Shown: in pieces, positions 9,452-19,235 of the stretch
Layout: each line of letters starts with the position of its first letter
How positions within the stretch are numbered: the first letter of the stretch is position 1
NCBI GenBank assembly: GCA_024364805.1
Contig: CM044503.1
Location: 47,873,423 to 47,893,589, forward strand
Reading direction: 5' to 3'
Length of the DNA: 20,167 nucleotides
DNA from: Euprymna scolopes
Lineage: Eukaryota; Mollusca; Cephalopoda; Sepiida; Sepiolidae
Notes under the pieces: generated by a model
Told to the model about the DNA's origin: nothing
The model's database searches: none
What the model saw: only the letters and a program-made list of their open reading frames with translations
Made by a program: the position numbers and the translations under genes

Positions 9452-10080
9452 GTTATCATTATCACTCCAAAATAAGATGTATTTTATTTACACTCATAAT
9501 ATTTTATTCATATGTTATGTAGTACGTCTTACACGTGTTTCGTAAAATAATGGATGTCCCCAAAACAATTCGTCAGGGACAGTGTATGTTCTTTGGAAAA
9601 AAACAGTTGGGGTTGTTTTTCCCTCTGAATTAAAATGGATATGATAAAGAAAAAAATGTTGACGAAAATAGAGACATTTAAATTTCACAAAACATAGACT
9701 TAAGAATAAAAAAAAACTCTTAACTATTGTAGTGTTTATAGGAACCTATTATAAAAAATATAAATGCAAAGTTATGTGCCTATATATATCTGTATAGAAG
9801 TAGAGGATGTGTTATAATGCAATCTTAGGTTCGTTTGTATTATTTATCTTCTAGTTTTGTTAATGAACCCGCTTGCACGTAACAATCATAAACTGTTTTT
9901 CGGAGGTTACACGTTGCAAAGTATGTGGGAATCGCACTCAAGTTGAGAATAATATTCCTTATAATCCAAATGATACGAAATGGTATATTTTTTTATTTTC
10001 TAAAGTGTTTAAGACGATTTGAGAATTCAATTATAAAATTGCTTCTTACTTTAAAAACATTTGTAATATAAATCTTATTC
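9449..10080. other. AT-rich non-coding stretch
   Basis: No gene was recognised. The palindrome ACACGTGT lies at 9,531-9,538, within CTTACACGTGTTTCG. This word sits in many Penelope-like elements on the opposite strand, but here there is too little context to call it. The rest is A/T-rich with short homopolymers. Confidence 0.5.
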
Positions 10081-10082
10081 AA

Positions 10083-10700
10083 ATGTATGTATGTATGTAG
10101 TCAGGTCATGTCATATGTTACTGTTACCATGTAACCCAGTACTACGTGCCTCATGGTCGGGTCACCGGCGACTAAACTGGTTCCCCCACCAGACTTGTTT
10201 GGTGAGGAGGGTGGCTAGTCTTCTTGAAGGATTAAAAACAAGATTTTCCAAAGGAGTCAACGGCCAAGTACCACTGTGTGTGTGTGTGTGTGTGTGTTGG
10301 GATGGATAGGGCTCCCGTAATCCGTGGTGAAGGCAACCTTTCTAAGAGGAGCAAATCTCTGATTAAAAAAAAACATAAAGCGGGAAATCAGTACCCGCAT
10401 TAAGCTGGTCTGTAGTTTAACTTGTTGCTGACTATCTTGCTCTTGCTTGTTGCTGGATCTCAGCATTTTGTACCGAGAGAGACTTAGCTGCCGTACAAAG
10501 CTAAGACTCTGTGACATCATCTGTGTATAGATACTCCCTCAGGCATTTGTCTCTAAAAATGGTCCTGTGCCGATGGAAAAGTTCTAACGCGTGGAAACTT
10601 GAAATGCTGGAAGCATGTAATAATTGATCTCAATGACCGTCTTCAGTGTCATGCCTGCTTGAGCGTGTGAACTCGCCGGTAGGACTAATAAAATGCAAGG
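10083..10700. repeat. Unassigned higher-GC block, probable interspersed repeat
   Basis: This block starts with a short (GTAT)n tract and is visibly richer in G+C than its surroundings, with words such as GGTCGGGTCACCGGCG near 10,153-10,170. It contains a (GT)n microsatellite at about 10,275-10,297. Open frames exist on both strands (72 codons plus at 10,091-10,309; 87 codons minus at 10,257-10,520), but neither shows a known domain and the microsatellite contributes to both. The composition contrast suggests a younger insertion or a conserved repeat module. The family is not recognised. Confidence 0.4.
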
Positions 10701-10771
10701 AATTAAATTTATTCATGTTCATAGACTTTGTTACATACTGATCATGTGTATGAAAGTCATCATTTATTGTG

Positions 10772-11119
10772 CTATGGATGTCCTGTTGATTCTGTTGTGA
10801 TTGATACTTTGCGTAAGATTAAAAATTTCATCGTGTTTTCCATATGTAAAATAGTCGGATATTTTAATCGAAAGGTTAGTTCCTCCAGAATATTAAAGTC
10901 ACCTGAGTTATTGTTGCAAATGTCATGAATTAAACAAACAAACACGTAATGGGTGCCAAAAGAACTTATTGATACCCAAATTTCAGTAAACACATTGGTC
11001 ATAGCCAACGAGTAGTCAATGACAAGCGGCTGTTGAAATAACGCAAAAGAGTGTTCAATGTTTATCGAAAGAGGTGTAGAGCATTGGTATTTTGAAAAAA
11101 TGGTGTCACCTAGACTCAA
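10772..11119 (-). other. Unassigned 115-codon minus-strand open frame
   Basis: The frame begins MSLGDTIFSKYQCSTPLS and ends ITTESTGHP. It is one of the longest non-repetitive open frames in the window. The composition is ordinary, without low-complexity runs, which makes it more interesting than the microsatellite frames. I see no catalytic motif, signal peptide or clear transmembrane segment. It lies just upstream, and on the opposite strand, of LINE copy B. It could be a fragment of an unknown repeat, a remnant exon or chance. Confidence 0.2.
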
Positions 11120-11199
11120 GCGAACGCCATCGATTATTGTCAGTGATTGATCTTTGATGAAGTAATGTGTGAGAACTTCTATTGACTACAAAAAATAAT

Positions 11200-12217
11200 G
11201 ACGAGACGATAAACCATATAATAAGTGAATGCAGCAAACTGGGCCAAAAGGCATAGAAGAACAGACACGACCAAGTAGGAAGGGTAGTATACTGGGAATT
11301 ATGCAAACAACTGCATCTCGAAGGCGCAGACAAGTGGTACAAACATAAGCCTGCAACACTACTTGAAAACGAGAATCACAAAGTCCTACGGGTCATGGAC
11401 ATACAAACTGATAACCCCATCCAAGCAAGAAGACTGATGTCGTAATAATTAACAAGAAAGAAGAATTCTGTCAAATCGTAGAATTTGCTGTACCAGCGTA
11501 CCCCAGGGTGAATAGGAGAAACGGAGCAAATACACAGAGCTAGCCAGAGAGATGAAAGCTATATGGAAGATGAAGAAAATCAAAATAATACCTATAATAG
11601 GAGGAGCACTAGGAATAATCCTGAAAAAACTTTGAAAAAAGAATGGGAGAAATTGGAATCAAAGGAATGACTGGAAAAATACAACAAACAACAATCATGA
11701 AAACAGCTGAAATATTAAGAAACCCCTTGAACGTGGAAACTAACACACAGAAGCAACAAGTGCGGGCCAGACAAACTGCTGCAAAGGCAAAACATGAAAC
11801 ACTACATAGACCAAGAACACTGAAACCGCATATCTATAAGCTCTCTAACCGTAACTACGCCCATTGCCACATAACTGCCTCCGAAAAGAGCGAGATCAAA
11901 TAACCAAGTAGAGTCAAGAAGGAAGGAAAGGCCAGTGAACTGATAAGACCTCAGCCGAATAAGTGCGAAGAGAACTGGGACCTTTGGGAGGCTTAGTGCC
12001 ACTCAAATCCCAGCAAAGACCAATAGCTGCTGCCAACGAGAAATCAATGGCAAATAGCTGTTGCGCTAATGCAAATTTACTTGCAAATGGTATCAAAAGA
12101 GGTGGAGGGTACTGGAAACCTTGAGAGACCTCGTGTCACTCAGCTTCCAGGGAACACCACAGGCTTTTTTCAAGGAAATATCTCTGAAGACCTGTGTCCA
12201 AGCTCCTGGTGAGTCAA

Positions 12218-12249
<32 letters not shown>

Positions 12250-12617
12250 AAAATAATAATAATAATAATGATAATAATAATTATAATAATAATAATAATA
12301 GTAACATGCAGCAGTAGTTATGGCGACGGTTGTAGTAGTAGTCTTCTACTTAAGCATTTAATGAGTATATGAAAAAAAATCCAAAATCCGAGAAAGATGT
12401 TGTTGCGTTAAAAGCAAAAGAGTGGATGTTTACCGAATGATAGGTACGCCATTGTTTCGTGACTAATTCACTGTACATGACAAACCGGAAAAGATTTGAT
12501 TGATTACTTCGAGACAAGAATGCGCCAATAAGGGAAAAAAAAAAACAGCAAACGTATCCCCATTGATGAAAGATGTGAGAATGTTTCCAGACAAAAGATT
12601 TAATAGAAACTGGAGAT
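11200..12617 (+). mobile_element. LINE copy B, 5'-truncated, with C-terminal coding region
   Basis: The plus strand from 11,200 encodes TINHIISECSKLGQK, then after a stop RHDQVGRVVYWELC, ADKWYKHKPA, LENENHKVL and IQTDNPIQARR. In other frames come INKKEEFCQIVEFAVP, KYTELAREMKAIWKMKK, IIPIIGGALGIILKKL and finally an ILRNPLNVE-like end at about 11,740. This order matches the C-terminus of a LINE protein type with a zinc-finger-like H-x4-C block, an RHD motif and a restriction-like endonuclease (R2/R4/NeSL-like); the clade is inferred. The 3' untranslated part (11,976-12,617) aligns with copy A at roughly nine bases in ten by eye. Everything upstream of the C-terminus is missing, as expected from incomplete target-primed reverse transcription. 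Several stops and frame changes make it inactive. Confidence 0.75.
12220..12301. repeat. (CTA)n then (AAT)n compound microsatellite in LINE copy B
   Basis: About 10 ACT units followed by AAT units with GAT and TTAT interruptions. It occupies the same position as the pure AAT tract of copy A, between GTGAG(C/T)C and the conserved tail. Confidence 0.95.
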
Positions 12618-12734
12618 ATAGTACCTTGTCTGTCTCGTGTAAAAAAGTCACGTGACATAATTAACCAATAAGGATAGAGTATTATGTTTGGAAATGATTT
12701 AAGTGATGCCTAGTACTGTTTATTATTTTGATTA

Positions 12735-13160
12735 TCCGGATTTATTGGAGATTATTCTCACAGCGTTTTAGCAACGCCTAAATGGAAGTTGAAAATAATT
12801 CAAAATCTACACTCGTAAATTAAATAAAGGGTTCCTTTGGAAATTCCGTATAGATTCCAGAGTTTATTGTTTGGATTATCCAGACTAACTGCTATGGCAA
12901 ATTGTTTATAAAAGAATAATACAAACGCGGGTATCAAATTCAATAGTATATTCTTGGTAAACCCCGAGTGACGAACGGGCTTTAGTCCGTGCTCGCTTTG
13001 ATATACTTAGCTACTCACTTGCGTCTCTCAGCTTGCTCCGAGCTAGTAGCTGTATTTATTAGATGTAAACTAGTTCACTTGTACGTGTGTTTCCCTTACA
13101 CTAAGGTTCTTATCTTGGCTGTTATCTTCACAACGTTTCAGCTACGTCTAAGAAAAAAGT
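12735..13160 (+). repeat. Diverged direct repeat pair, ~370 bp apart
   Basis: GATTATTCTCACAGCGTTTT (from 12,750) followed by AGCAACGCCTAA resembles GTTATCTTCACAACGTTTC (from 13,121) followed by AGCTACGTCTAA, with roughly two thirds of the bases matching. A second pair, TTTTGATTATCCGGAT near 12,726 and TTTGGATTATCCAGAC near 12,869, lies within the same stretch. The CACAACGTTT(C)AGCTACGTCT words are reminiscent of Penelope-like terminal repeats, but no coding remnant is visible here. Confidence 0.4.
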
Positions 13161-13532
13161 TTTACGTAATCCAAAAGTTAAAATTACAGGGGTACAATAC
13201 TGAGATTGGAAATTGATTAAATGGAGACAAGACAGGACAAAAGCAATAAAAATTAGAATAAACTAAGCTAACATAAATAATATGCAAGCAATATATGCCC
13301 AGTAAGTGTATAATTCAGTCGCAACTATTTAATTTTAATGGTAAGCAAAGAATTGAGTTCAAAGATGAAGTTATAAGATGAAAACGGAAGATAAAAGTGC
13401 TATAGACTATAGAACACCAAGTGGTCAGAATTCAAAGAATTTCATTGTTCGTTTAAATAATAACTGTAAGCCTAGTTACGAGTTATTATTTTAATATCTA
13501 TACGTGATGTTTCAAACTGCATTTTCTATGTA

Positions 13533-13602
13533 GGTATGTATCTATGTATGTATTTATGTATGTATGTATTTATGTATGTATGTATGTATGTATGTATGTA
13601 TA
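13533..13602. repeat. (GTAT)n microsatellite
   Basis: GTAT units with occasional TTTAT and CTAT variants, becoming uniform toward the right end. Confidence 0.95.
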
Positions 13603-13931
13603 GAATGTATTTTTTTACAAATAACAACTGCAAGAATTGAAATATTAATTTATAATTTCATAAAAAATTATAAATTCGATTTTATTTTTTAATTTTATAA
13701 AATGCAAATGACTAAATTCTTCATTTTATTTAAAAAATAATTTCTTTAAAAACATATTTAAAAAAAAACAAGATATAAAAAATATAATAAAACATGTATT
13801 GAAACTTCCACTATAGGTAAAATTTTATATTATCTCAAGACCTAATTAAAAAATTAAAATGTCCAATAGTTAATACTGATAGTTTCGGGTGAATAAATCG
13901 AAACTTAATATGTTTACGACACTGTTGCAAT

Positions 13932-13959
13932 ATGCCCGAGAATATATTTTTTCGGGCAT
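13932..13959. repeat. Perfect 8 bp hairpin
   Basis: ATGCCCGA at 13,932-13,939 and TCGGGCAT at 13,952-13,959 are exact reverse complements around a 12-base A/T loop. It stands out in an AT-rich setting. It could form a stem in RNA or DNA, but no poly-U tail or transcription unit is evident, so I do not call it a terminator. Confidence 0.7.
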
Positions 13960-13968
13960 GTGCATTAA

Positions 13969-14490
13969 TAACTATTAGACAACCGGGCGTTGAATCAGTA
14001 AATAGAAATAATGCATAAAAATCGGTTTTATAGAAACATAAAACTAAATTAAAACAAAATATTAGTATATGATAAATCAGTTTAAAAGCGGCGTTTCAAA
14101 GTATAGCCATTACTATTATCGGAAGAACGTTTTTCAAAATGAGAGAAACTATCTGCTAACATTGTGTTTTCATGTTTTTTTCTGTCGTGAGGCCATCACA
14201 CAAACATCAATCTTATTTACACGAGGTAAACAAAGCTATAGTTGACTTTTTTTTTTGCATTAGACTTTTGATCGACTGGAAACTAACAAACGGTAGATTC
14301 ATTTGCCAAAAACTCCTATTTGTGAACTCGAAAAAGTTACAAACACAAGTGAATACAAAATTTATAAAAAATTTATCTCGGCTTTGCCCTGGACGGAAGT
14401 GGAATTTGTAATCAAAAAGTGCTCAATATCTCAAGTATAGCAGCTGGGTCCGAACCCAAACTGAGCAACGCCGGGTATCCCCGATAGTTA
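13969..14490. mobile_element. Possible small non-autonomous element with inverted ends
   Basis: The left end TAACTATTAGACAACCGGGC followed by GTTGAATCAG resembles the reverse complement of the right end, CTGAGCAACGCCGGGTATCC followed by CCGATAGTTA, at about two thirds of positions. They enclose about 520 bp. The right part (about 14,370-14,490), with TCTCGGCTTTGCCCTGGACGG and GAGCAACGCCGGG, has the look of an animal short repeat or Helitron-like end. Similarity does not continue inward, so two oppositely oriented repeat ends are as likely as a true inverted-repeat element. A 79-codon frame (14,172-14,411) crosses it and has no domain. Confidence 0.35.
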
Positions 14491-15344
14491 CTTATTGATT
14501 TATCTTTATTTTTAAATATTTACTATTTAACGTGAATACCCGCATTCTATTTTTCATCTAAATTTGTTTCAATGCAGATTTCGATTGCGGAAGCTATCCT
14601 TCTGAAAGATAAATAACACCATGTAACGTCTGCTTTTCGCCAACCATTTTTAAAAAATCTAAATCAAATGCATTTACTTTGCATCCACGGCAATCGCGTA
14701 GCGAATACTATATTCACGCATTATACATTTTTAACAATTTCAAGAAAATATTCAATTTTCAGTGTAAGTACAGAATCTAACCTAATTAATAAAACATAGA
14801 TACAGAAAAATAATTTTTATTATTTACCAATTCATCACAAAGGAAAATGTCATATTCCAAAAATCGCGTAAATTGTTGAAGTATTATTTTTAACTAGGAA
14901 AATCAAATCTTATGAGTAAGCGAAACGTCTCGGGTCGCGATTAAAGAAAAAAAACAAATCAAAGGCAGATAAATCCACAATAATTCAAACTTGCGATGCT
15001 TACAATTTCATATAATTTATTAAAAAGAATGTTTATTAAAAAAATATTACTTGATCAATTTCTGTGATTTCTGGAATATGATAGTTGCATCCTAAGACGG
15101 GTACGTACATTATAAAGATTTTTTTGCATTTTTTATTAAATTTACGTTGAATTCTAGATATAAACCTTATTTCTTATCACTACAGCTATTACTAAATATC
15201 TGAGGCTATCCAGCCATTCTTATAGTCGAAAAGCAATATGAGAATGTACATATTACAAAGAAAATCAACTTCTTTTCCTTGACAAATTTACAAATCACAT
15301 TATTCCGTTACAATTAATAAGTTACATAAAAAAATCAGACTTTT
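14491..15344. other. AT-rich non-coding stretch, partly transposon flank
   Basis: No gene was recognised. The right part presumably includes the 3' untranslated region and inverted repeat of the minus-strand Tc1/mariner remnant, but I could not identify the repeat end. Confidence 0.45.
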
Positions 15345-15604
15345 CTATAGCCCCATTTTGATTAAAATCACAGCTGGCATTCGACAGAGCCTGCAACGAA
15401 TATTATTGTTGATAGCGTCAACAGAGATCTATTTGCACCGCATCGCTTTAATGACATCTCATTTGAACACGGCTTTCTGATAATCGTTTTCTTAAGAATT
15501 CGCCATAAATGTTTATTTGCGATTCAGATATCGTCTACATTAAGGGCAGGCCAGTTTTATGGTTTTCTTTTTGCGTAAAATGTTTTTCTTGTAGGATCAG
15601 CATT
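15345..15604 (-). mobile_element. Tc1/mariner transposase C-terminal remnant
   Basis: Reading the minus strand from 15,604, one frame gives NADPTRKTFYAKRKP, a stop, NWPALNVDDI, a second stop and IANKHLWRILKK. This matches the family pattern (D-N-x-P-x-H, then W-P-A-x-S-P-D-L-N-P-I-E-x-L-W). A frame change then gives SVDAINNNIRC and RMPAVIL, like the usual C-terminal SMPRR-x-x-AVI block. Only about the last 90 of roughly 340 family residues are present. The third catalytic acid of the DDE/DDD triad, normally in the PIE-x-LW segment, is not preserved. The N-terminal part would lie toward the LTR element, whose left LTR begins 133 bp away, but no matching sequence was recognised beyond that element's right LTR. 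A dead DNA transposon. Confidence 0.6.
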
Positions 15605-15736
15605 ATACTTACATATGGAGATATTATAAAAATGAGATAAGTTGGCAGTAACAACTCGGCGTTGTCCGGAATACTCTTTACTTTCAATTTTCCTAAGCCT
15701 TTATTTGAACTATGCGATTTTTTTTTACTGAATAAT

Positions 15737-15974
15737 TGTTGGATACGCCCCTCCATGGGATTAATGGATATCATGACGTCACTTCCGTTAGTGAGGTCAC
15801 TTTCGGTAAGGATACCGGTGCCCGGCAGTCTGAGATTGGATGCGACCGTGTGTAAACGTTCTGCCGTTGAAGAATGGATCTACTCAACTCACTTTGCCTA
15901 TAATTTATGTGAATACATGTTTGGTTCCTAAGAATCCTGTGTTCCTTCGTTTATTACTATTTAACCCCATAATA
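15737..15974 (+). repeat. Left LTR of the fossil element
   Basis: It begins TGTTGGATACGCCC and ends near CCCCATAATA. It shares with the right LTR the blocks GGGATTAATGGA, ATGACGTCACTTCC, AATTTATGTGAATACATGTT and GTGTTCCTTCGTTT. The ATGACGTCA word matches a CRE/AP-1-type site present in both LTRs. Confidence 0.85.
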
Positions 15975-15976
15975 AC

Positions 15977-15990
15977 TGGCGGCGAGCATT
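15977..15990 (+). other. Primer binding site, probably tRNA-Ser
   Basis: TGGCGGCGAGC starts two bases after the left LTR. It differs at one position from TGGCGACGAG, the complement expected for the 3' end of an animal tRNA-Ser(GCT). Position and the leading TGG fit a primer binding site; the tRNA assignment is from memory of acceptor-stem sequences. Confidence 0.55.
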
Positions 15991-16867
15991 CGATTTTCAC
16001 ATGAGTTAACTCCACAATAAAGGAAAAAGAATGAAATTCTAATTGACATCAAAAGAACGACGGATTCACAGGCGAGGAAGTCGACTGGCAATTATGTCCT
16101 ACCCCCCCCCCAAAAAAAAAATAAAGAAAACGCACTCATAGCAAAGTTAAGAAATTGTAAGTTAATCTTTTTGTCTCTATATTTATATTGAAAAGAACTG
16201 TACGAAACGCATTGTTTATAATGTTTAAAAATTAAGTTGGTTGCCTACTGAAAGAAGAAAGAATAAATGTTGACCTAATTTCACAGCGAGAATAACTCTA
16301 TCGTAAAATATCGACTGTTTATTCTTGAACATTTTTCAAATGAAGTGAAAAGTTTTCTTTTTGCCTTTGTTTTAGTTGCTAACTGATATATATTTTAACG
16401 AGCGAGAACTGTTTCTGTTTTTCCCTTTTCGTTTTACTTGAACTAAAAGAAAGATATTTTTTCCATTGAGTAGAATTTTCTGAAATATTCTATTCTTAAT
16501 TGTCGGTTCTAAGTGAAAAACAGTTTTTCTATCGCGTGAGAACAACTCACCCCCTACACACATAAAAAAATAGCCATTTTGGTTAACTGCCAGACAATTC
16601 CAAAAGTATTTTTTATTCTTTTGCAACTGTATGGTATCACATTATATATATTTTTTTGTTTCGCAACTAACATTTTGTTTTTGTCCACCCTCATATTGGG
16701 TTATCTCTAAGGGTTTTACCAAGAAGCAAGGGATACATTGCTCCCTCCTTTATACGCACACACTCAAAGAAAAGACATTTTCTTTATTATTATTATTTTA
16801 TTGTTCTTCTCCAGTCAAAAACAGAAATAAGTTTTTTTTCGTGCGTTTGAAAAAAAAAACATTAAAA

Positions 16868-17890
16868 ATGGAGAACGTTGAAACAGTATTAATACAGCTA
16901 ATCAAAGCTCAGATAGCCCAGCAGCAGAAATCTGAGGAAAATTTAACAGAACGTGATAGACAGCTCCAGTTACAATTCAGAAGAGAATATTACTTCAACA
17001 ACAGAGACAAGAAGAGCTATCGTTAAAATATTTGATAGAACGGAACACAGGGACGACAGTTTTGCTTTTTCCCAAAGTACACTATGGAACGCTAAAGAAA
17101 CGTTCAACTACCGACCGGAGTTGGATGGGACGTTTGACGCTTTCTATCGGAGATATAAAGCCTTATTTACCGTGGATTGTCACGAGTCGAGCAACGCTAA
17201 GAAAGTTCGTTCGCCTGCTTTTGAGGAAATTAGGGACCACATAACATAGCAAGCTTGTGGATTATATTTTCCCCAGGAAGAAAAGTGAATTGGAATTTTC
17301 TGAAGCGATCAAGATTTTATCCGAACTATTCAGCCCGAATTCCACGCTCTTTCATAAAAGATGGAAGTGTTTCAACCGGCAAAAAAGCGACAGTGACGAT
17401 TACCTAACCTAAGCGTCCATCGTAAATAAACACTGCGATGATTTCCGGCTCTGATTTATCGGCAGATGACTTCAAATGTTTAATTTTTGCGCAGGGTCTA
17501 GTCTCATCCAAAAACGCTGAGATTAGACAACGTGTTTTCTCTAGACTTAAGGGCGAACAGGGCCTCACCATCAAGAAGTTATCCGAGGATTGTCAACGGG
17601 TAGTCTGCGTAAGGAACAATCTGAGACACGTTGAGGAGTCAGGCGCAACATAGATTAGATGGACGACTTTAAGACTGGAAAAATACTCACTCCGAAAAAG
17701 CAAATCTGGAAGTAAGAAAACTCAAGCTACACCTAATAAGGTCCACCCAGTCACAAGACCCGGATCCCCTACAAGCCTGTGCTATCGCTGCGGCGGGAAA
17801 CATTGGTCGAGTAAATGTTTTTACAAACATAAGTACTGCAACGAATGTGACAGGAAGGGCCACAAAGCGACCCAGTGCAGGAAGAACAAG
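16868..17890 (+). pseudogene. Gag-like remnant with zinc knuckles (fossil element)
   Basis: The start MENVETVLIQLIKAQIAQQQ opens a helical, glutamine-rich segment. Further on, FNYRPELDGTFDAFYRRYK is typical of the gag-like N-terminal domain (the DUF7083 type, by recall) of K02A2.6-like Ty3/Gypsy proteins. Near 17,780-17,880 a CYRCGGKHWSSKC block and a CNECDRKGHKATQC block are zinc-knuckle-type nucleic-acid-binding motifs. The region is broken and would not give one protein. Confidence 0.7.
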
Positions 17891-17923
17891 GTAAAGAACA
17901 GCATCCGACACACTAGATTCGAC

Positions 17924-18220
17924 TTGGAGTCGAATAAAAACCGGCGCAAATATTTCAGAGTTAACATTGCAAATAAAACTGTGCATCTACAATTGGATTC
18001 CGGATCAGGCCTGTCCATCATTTACCTTAAGACGTGGAAAAGGCTAAGGAAATCAACCATGCGGAAGACGGACAAATCAGCTCGAGCTGTGACAGGCGAT
18101 AAAGTGGAATTTGAGGGAGAGCTCACACTCCCGGTAACCTTAAATGGTGTTACTAAAAAAGTGAAAGTGTATGTACATAGGGCATGCAAAAACCTGTTCA
18201 ATACTGATTGGATGAAGTGA
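17924..18220 (+). pseudogene. Aspartic protease-like remnant (fossil element)
   Basis: A 98-codon open frame contains VHLQLDSGSGLSIIY. The LDSGS word is the position of the catalytic D-(S/T)-G motif of retropepsins, followed by the usual hydrophobic strand. A glycine-poor EFEGELTLPVTLNG segment fits the later part of the fold. Placement right after the zinc knuckles agrees with the Ty3/Gypsy order. Confidence 0.65.
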
Positions 18221-18728
18221 TTCGAGTTGTGGGACCAACTTATGAATAAATTCTGGCATAGGGTAGAAGACAAGTTAAAAGTGGAATCTCCAGAAGTATT
18301 CTAATCAGGACTAGGAAAATGTGCAAAAGCTATAGTAAGATTCGAATTAAAAGAAAACACTCTGCCCGTTTTCAAGAGGAAACGAAACCTCCCATTTGCA
18401 GCAACAGAGAAAATTGAAAAAGACAGCTTCAAGAATGCAACCCCCCCCCTGAAACTGCAAAGTCGGAAGCTAAAAATCCCGCGCCAAACGCATTCCCCAA
18501 GCCAAAGCAGCAATTTCTACACATGTATAAGTTTACACCCAACCCGAACACACCAACAGCAGTCTCACCTGCAGAAACGATGCTTGCACGGAAAGTGAGA
18601 GCCGTTTTTGACAAGCTCTTACCCAAATAGTCAAGGCCACTAGTGACCACTTATATACCCAGTAAATGTTTCATATCAGGTGAAAGAGTGTTTTTCAAAA
18701 GTTATAAAACAACACATCATTCTGGGAA

Positions 18729-18941
18729 GTGGGTTCAATTACTAAGAGAGTCGGTGACATTGTATATATCATTCAAGGAGAAACATATACCCACAAACGT
18801 CACCAGAACCAACTAAGATGTCGATTAGTTGAAATCAGCGGCAGTCCACCATTGTCTTCGAAACTTTTGATCTTGTGCCTCCTCAACCAACACCTGAACT
18901 ACGGCGGTCGTTCAGTAAGAGAAAGTTTTCCGAGCCATTAA
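18729..18941 (+). pseudogene. Integrase-tail-like remnant (fossil element)
   Basis: GSITKRVGDIVYIIQGETY and KRHQNQLRCRL match the small beta-barrel tail found after the integrase core in this group, where W-x-P-G-x-I-x-x-R-x-G-x-x-x-Y and R-R-H-x-N-Q-L-R are characteristic. It is a remnant only. Confidence 0.6.
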
Positions 18942-18987
18942 TGGTAAACCCTAAAAGGAAGAGATACTGACAGCTTTTACGAACAAA

Positions 18988-19003
18988 AAGCTTGGGAGGG
19001 GGG
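18988..19003 (+). other. Polypurine tract
   Basis: AAGCTTGGGAGGGGGG lies immediately before the right LTR, where plus-strand priming occurs in LTR elements. Confidence 0.75.
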
Positions 19004-19230
19004 TGTTGGAGACGCCCGTACCTGGGATTAATGGACTATCTCATGACGTCACTTCCTCTAGTATCCGGTATCCAGTAACGGCAGTCAGAGATTGGCACAC
19101 AACTAAGGAGGTAAGGTGAACACGCCCTACCGTTGAGGAATGGTATTGCTCAACTCGCTTTGTCTGCAATTTATGTGAATACATGTTTCGTTCCTAAAAA
19201 TCATGTGTTCCTTCGTTTAACCCCATAACA
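19004..19230 (+). repeat. Right LTR of the fossil element
   Basis: It begins TGTTGGAGACGCCC and ends CCCCATAACA, giving the canonical TG...CA ends. It aligns over its whole length with the left LTR, with several indels. Confidence 0.85.
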
Positions 19231-19235
19231 ATAAG

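Larger units (their letters stand above)
12618..13931. other. AT-rich stretch with diverged internal repeats and a (GTAT)n array
   Basis: No gene was recognised. Repeated modules lie at 12,720-12,790, 12,866-12,900 and 13,105-13,160. A (GTAT)n-type microsatellite with TTAT interruptions lies at about 13,533-13,602. A 75-codon frame at 12,989-13,216 covers one of the repeat modules and shows no domain. Confidence 0.6.
15737..19230 (+). mobile_element. LTR retrotransposon fossil, Ty3/Gypsy type, broken
   Basis: Two related LTRs of about 238 and 227 bp bound an interior of roughly 3.0 kb on the plus strand. Recognisable parts in order are a primer binding site, a long leader, a gag-like segment, zinc knuckles, an aspartic protease-like segment, an integrase-tail-like segment and a polypurine tract. 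Part order and style resemble the K02A2.6-like Ty3/Gypsy polyproteins common in molluscs. I recognise no reverse transcriptase core. The coding parts are broken many times (at least half a dozen) and the element is far shorter than a complete one. The two LTRs differ at perhaps one base in six by eye, plus indels, so the insertion is old. The bases outside the LTRs, ATAAT and ATAAG, look like a slightly decayed 5 bp target duplication. Confidence 0.8.

Noticed and set aside
15662-15931. 89-codon plus-strand frame with normal-looking composition
   Set aside because: It crosses the left LTR boundary and shows no domain; it is a chance frame over repeat sequence.
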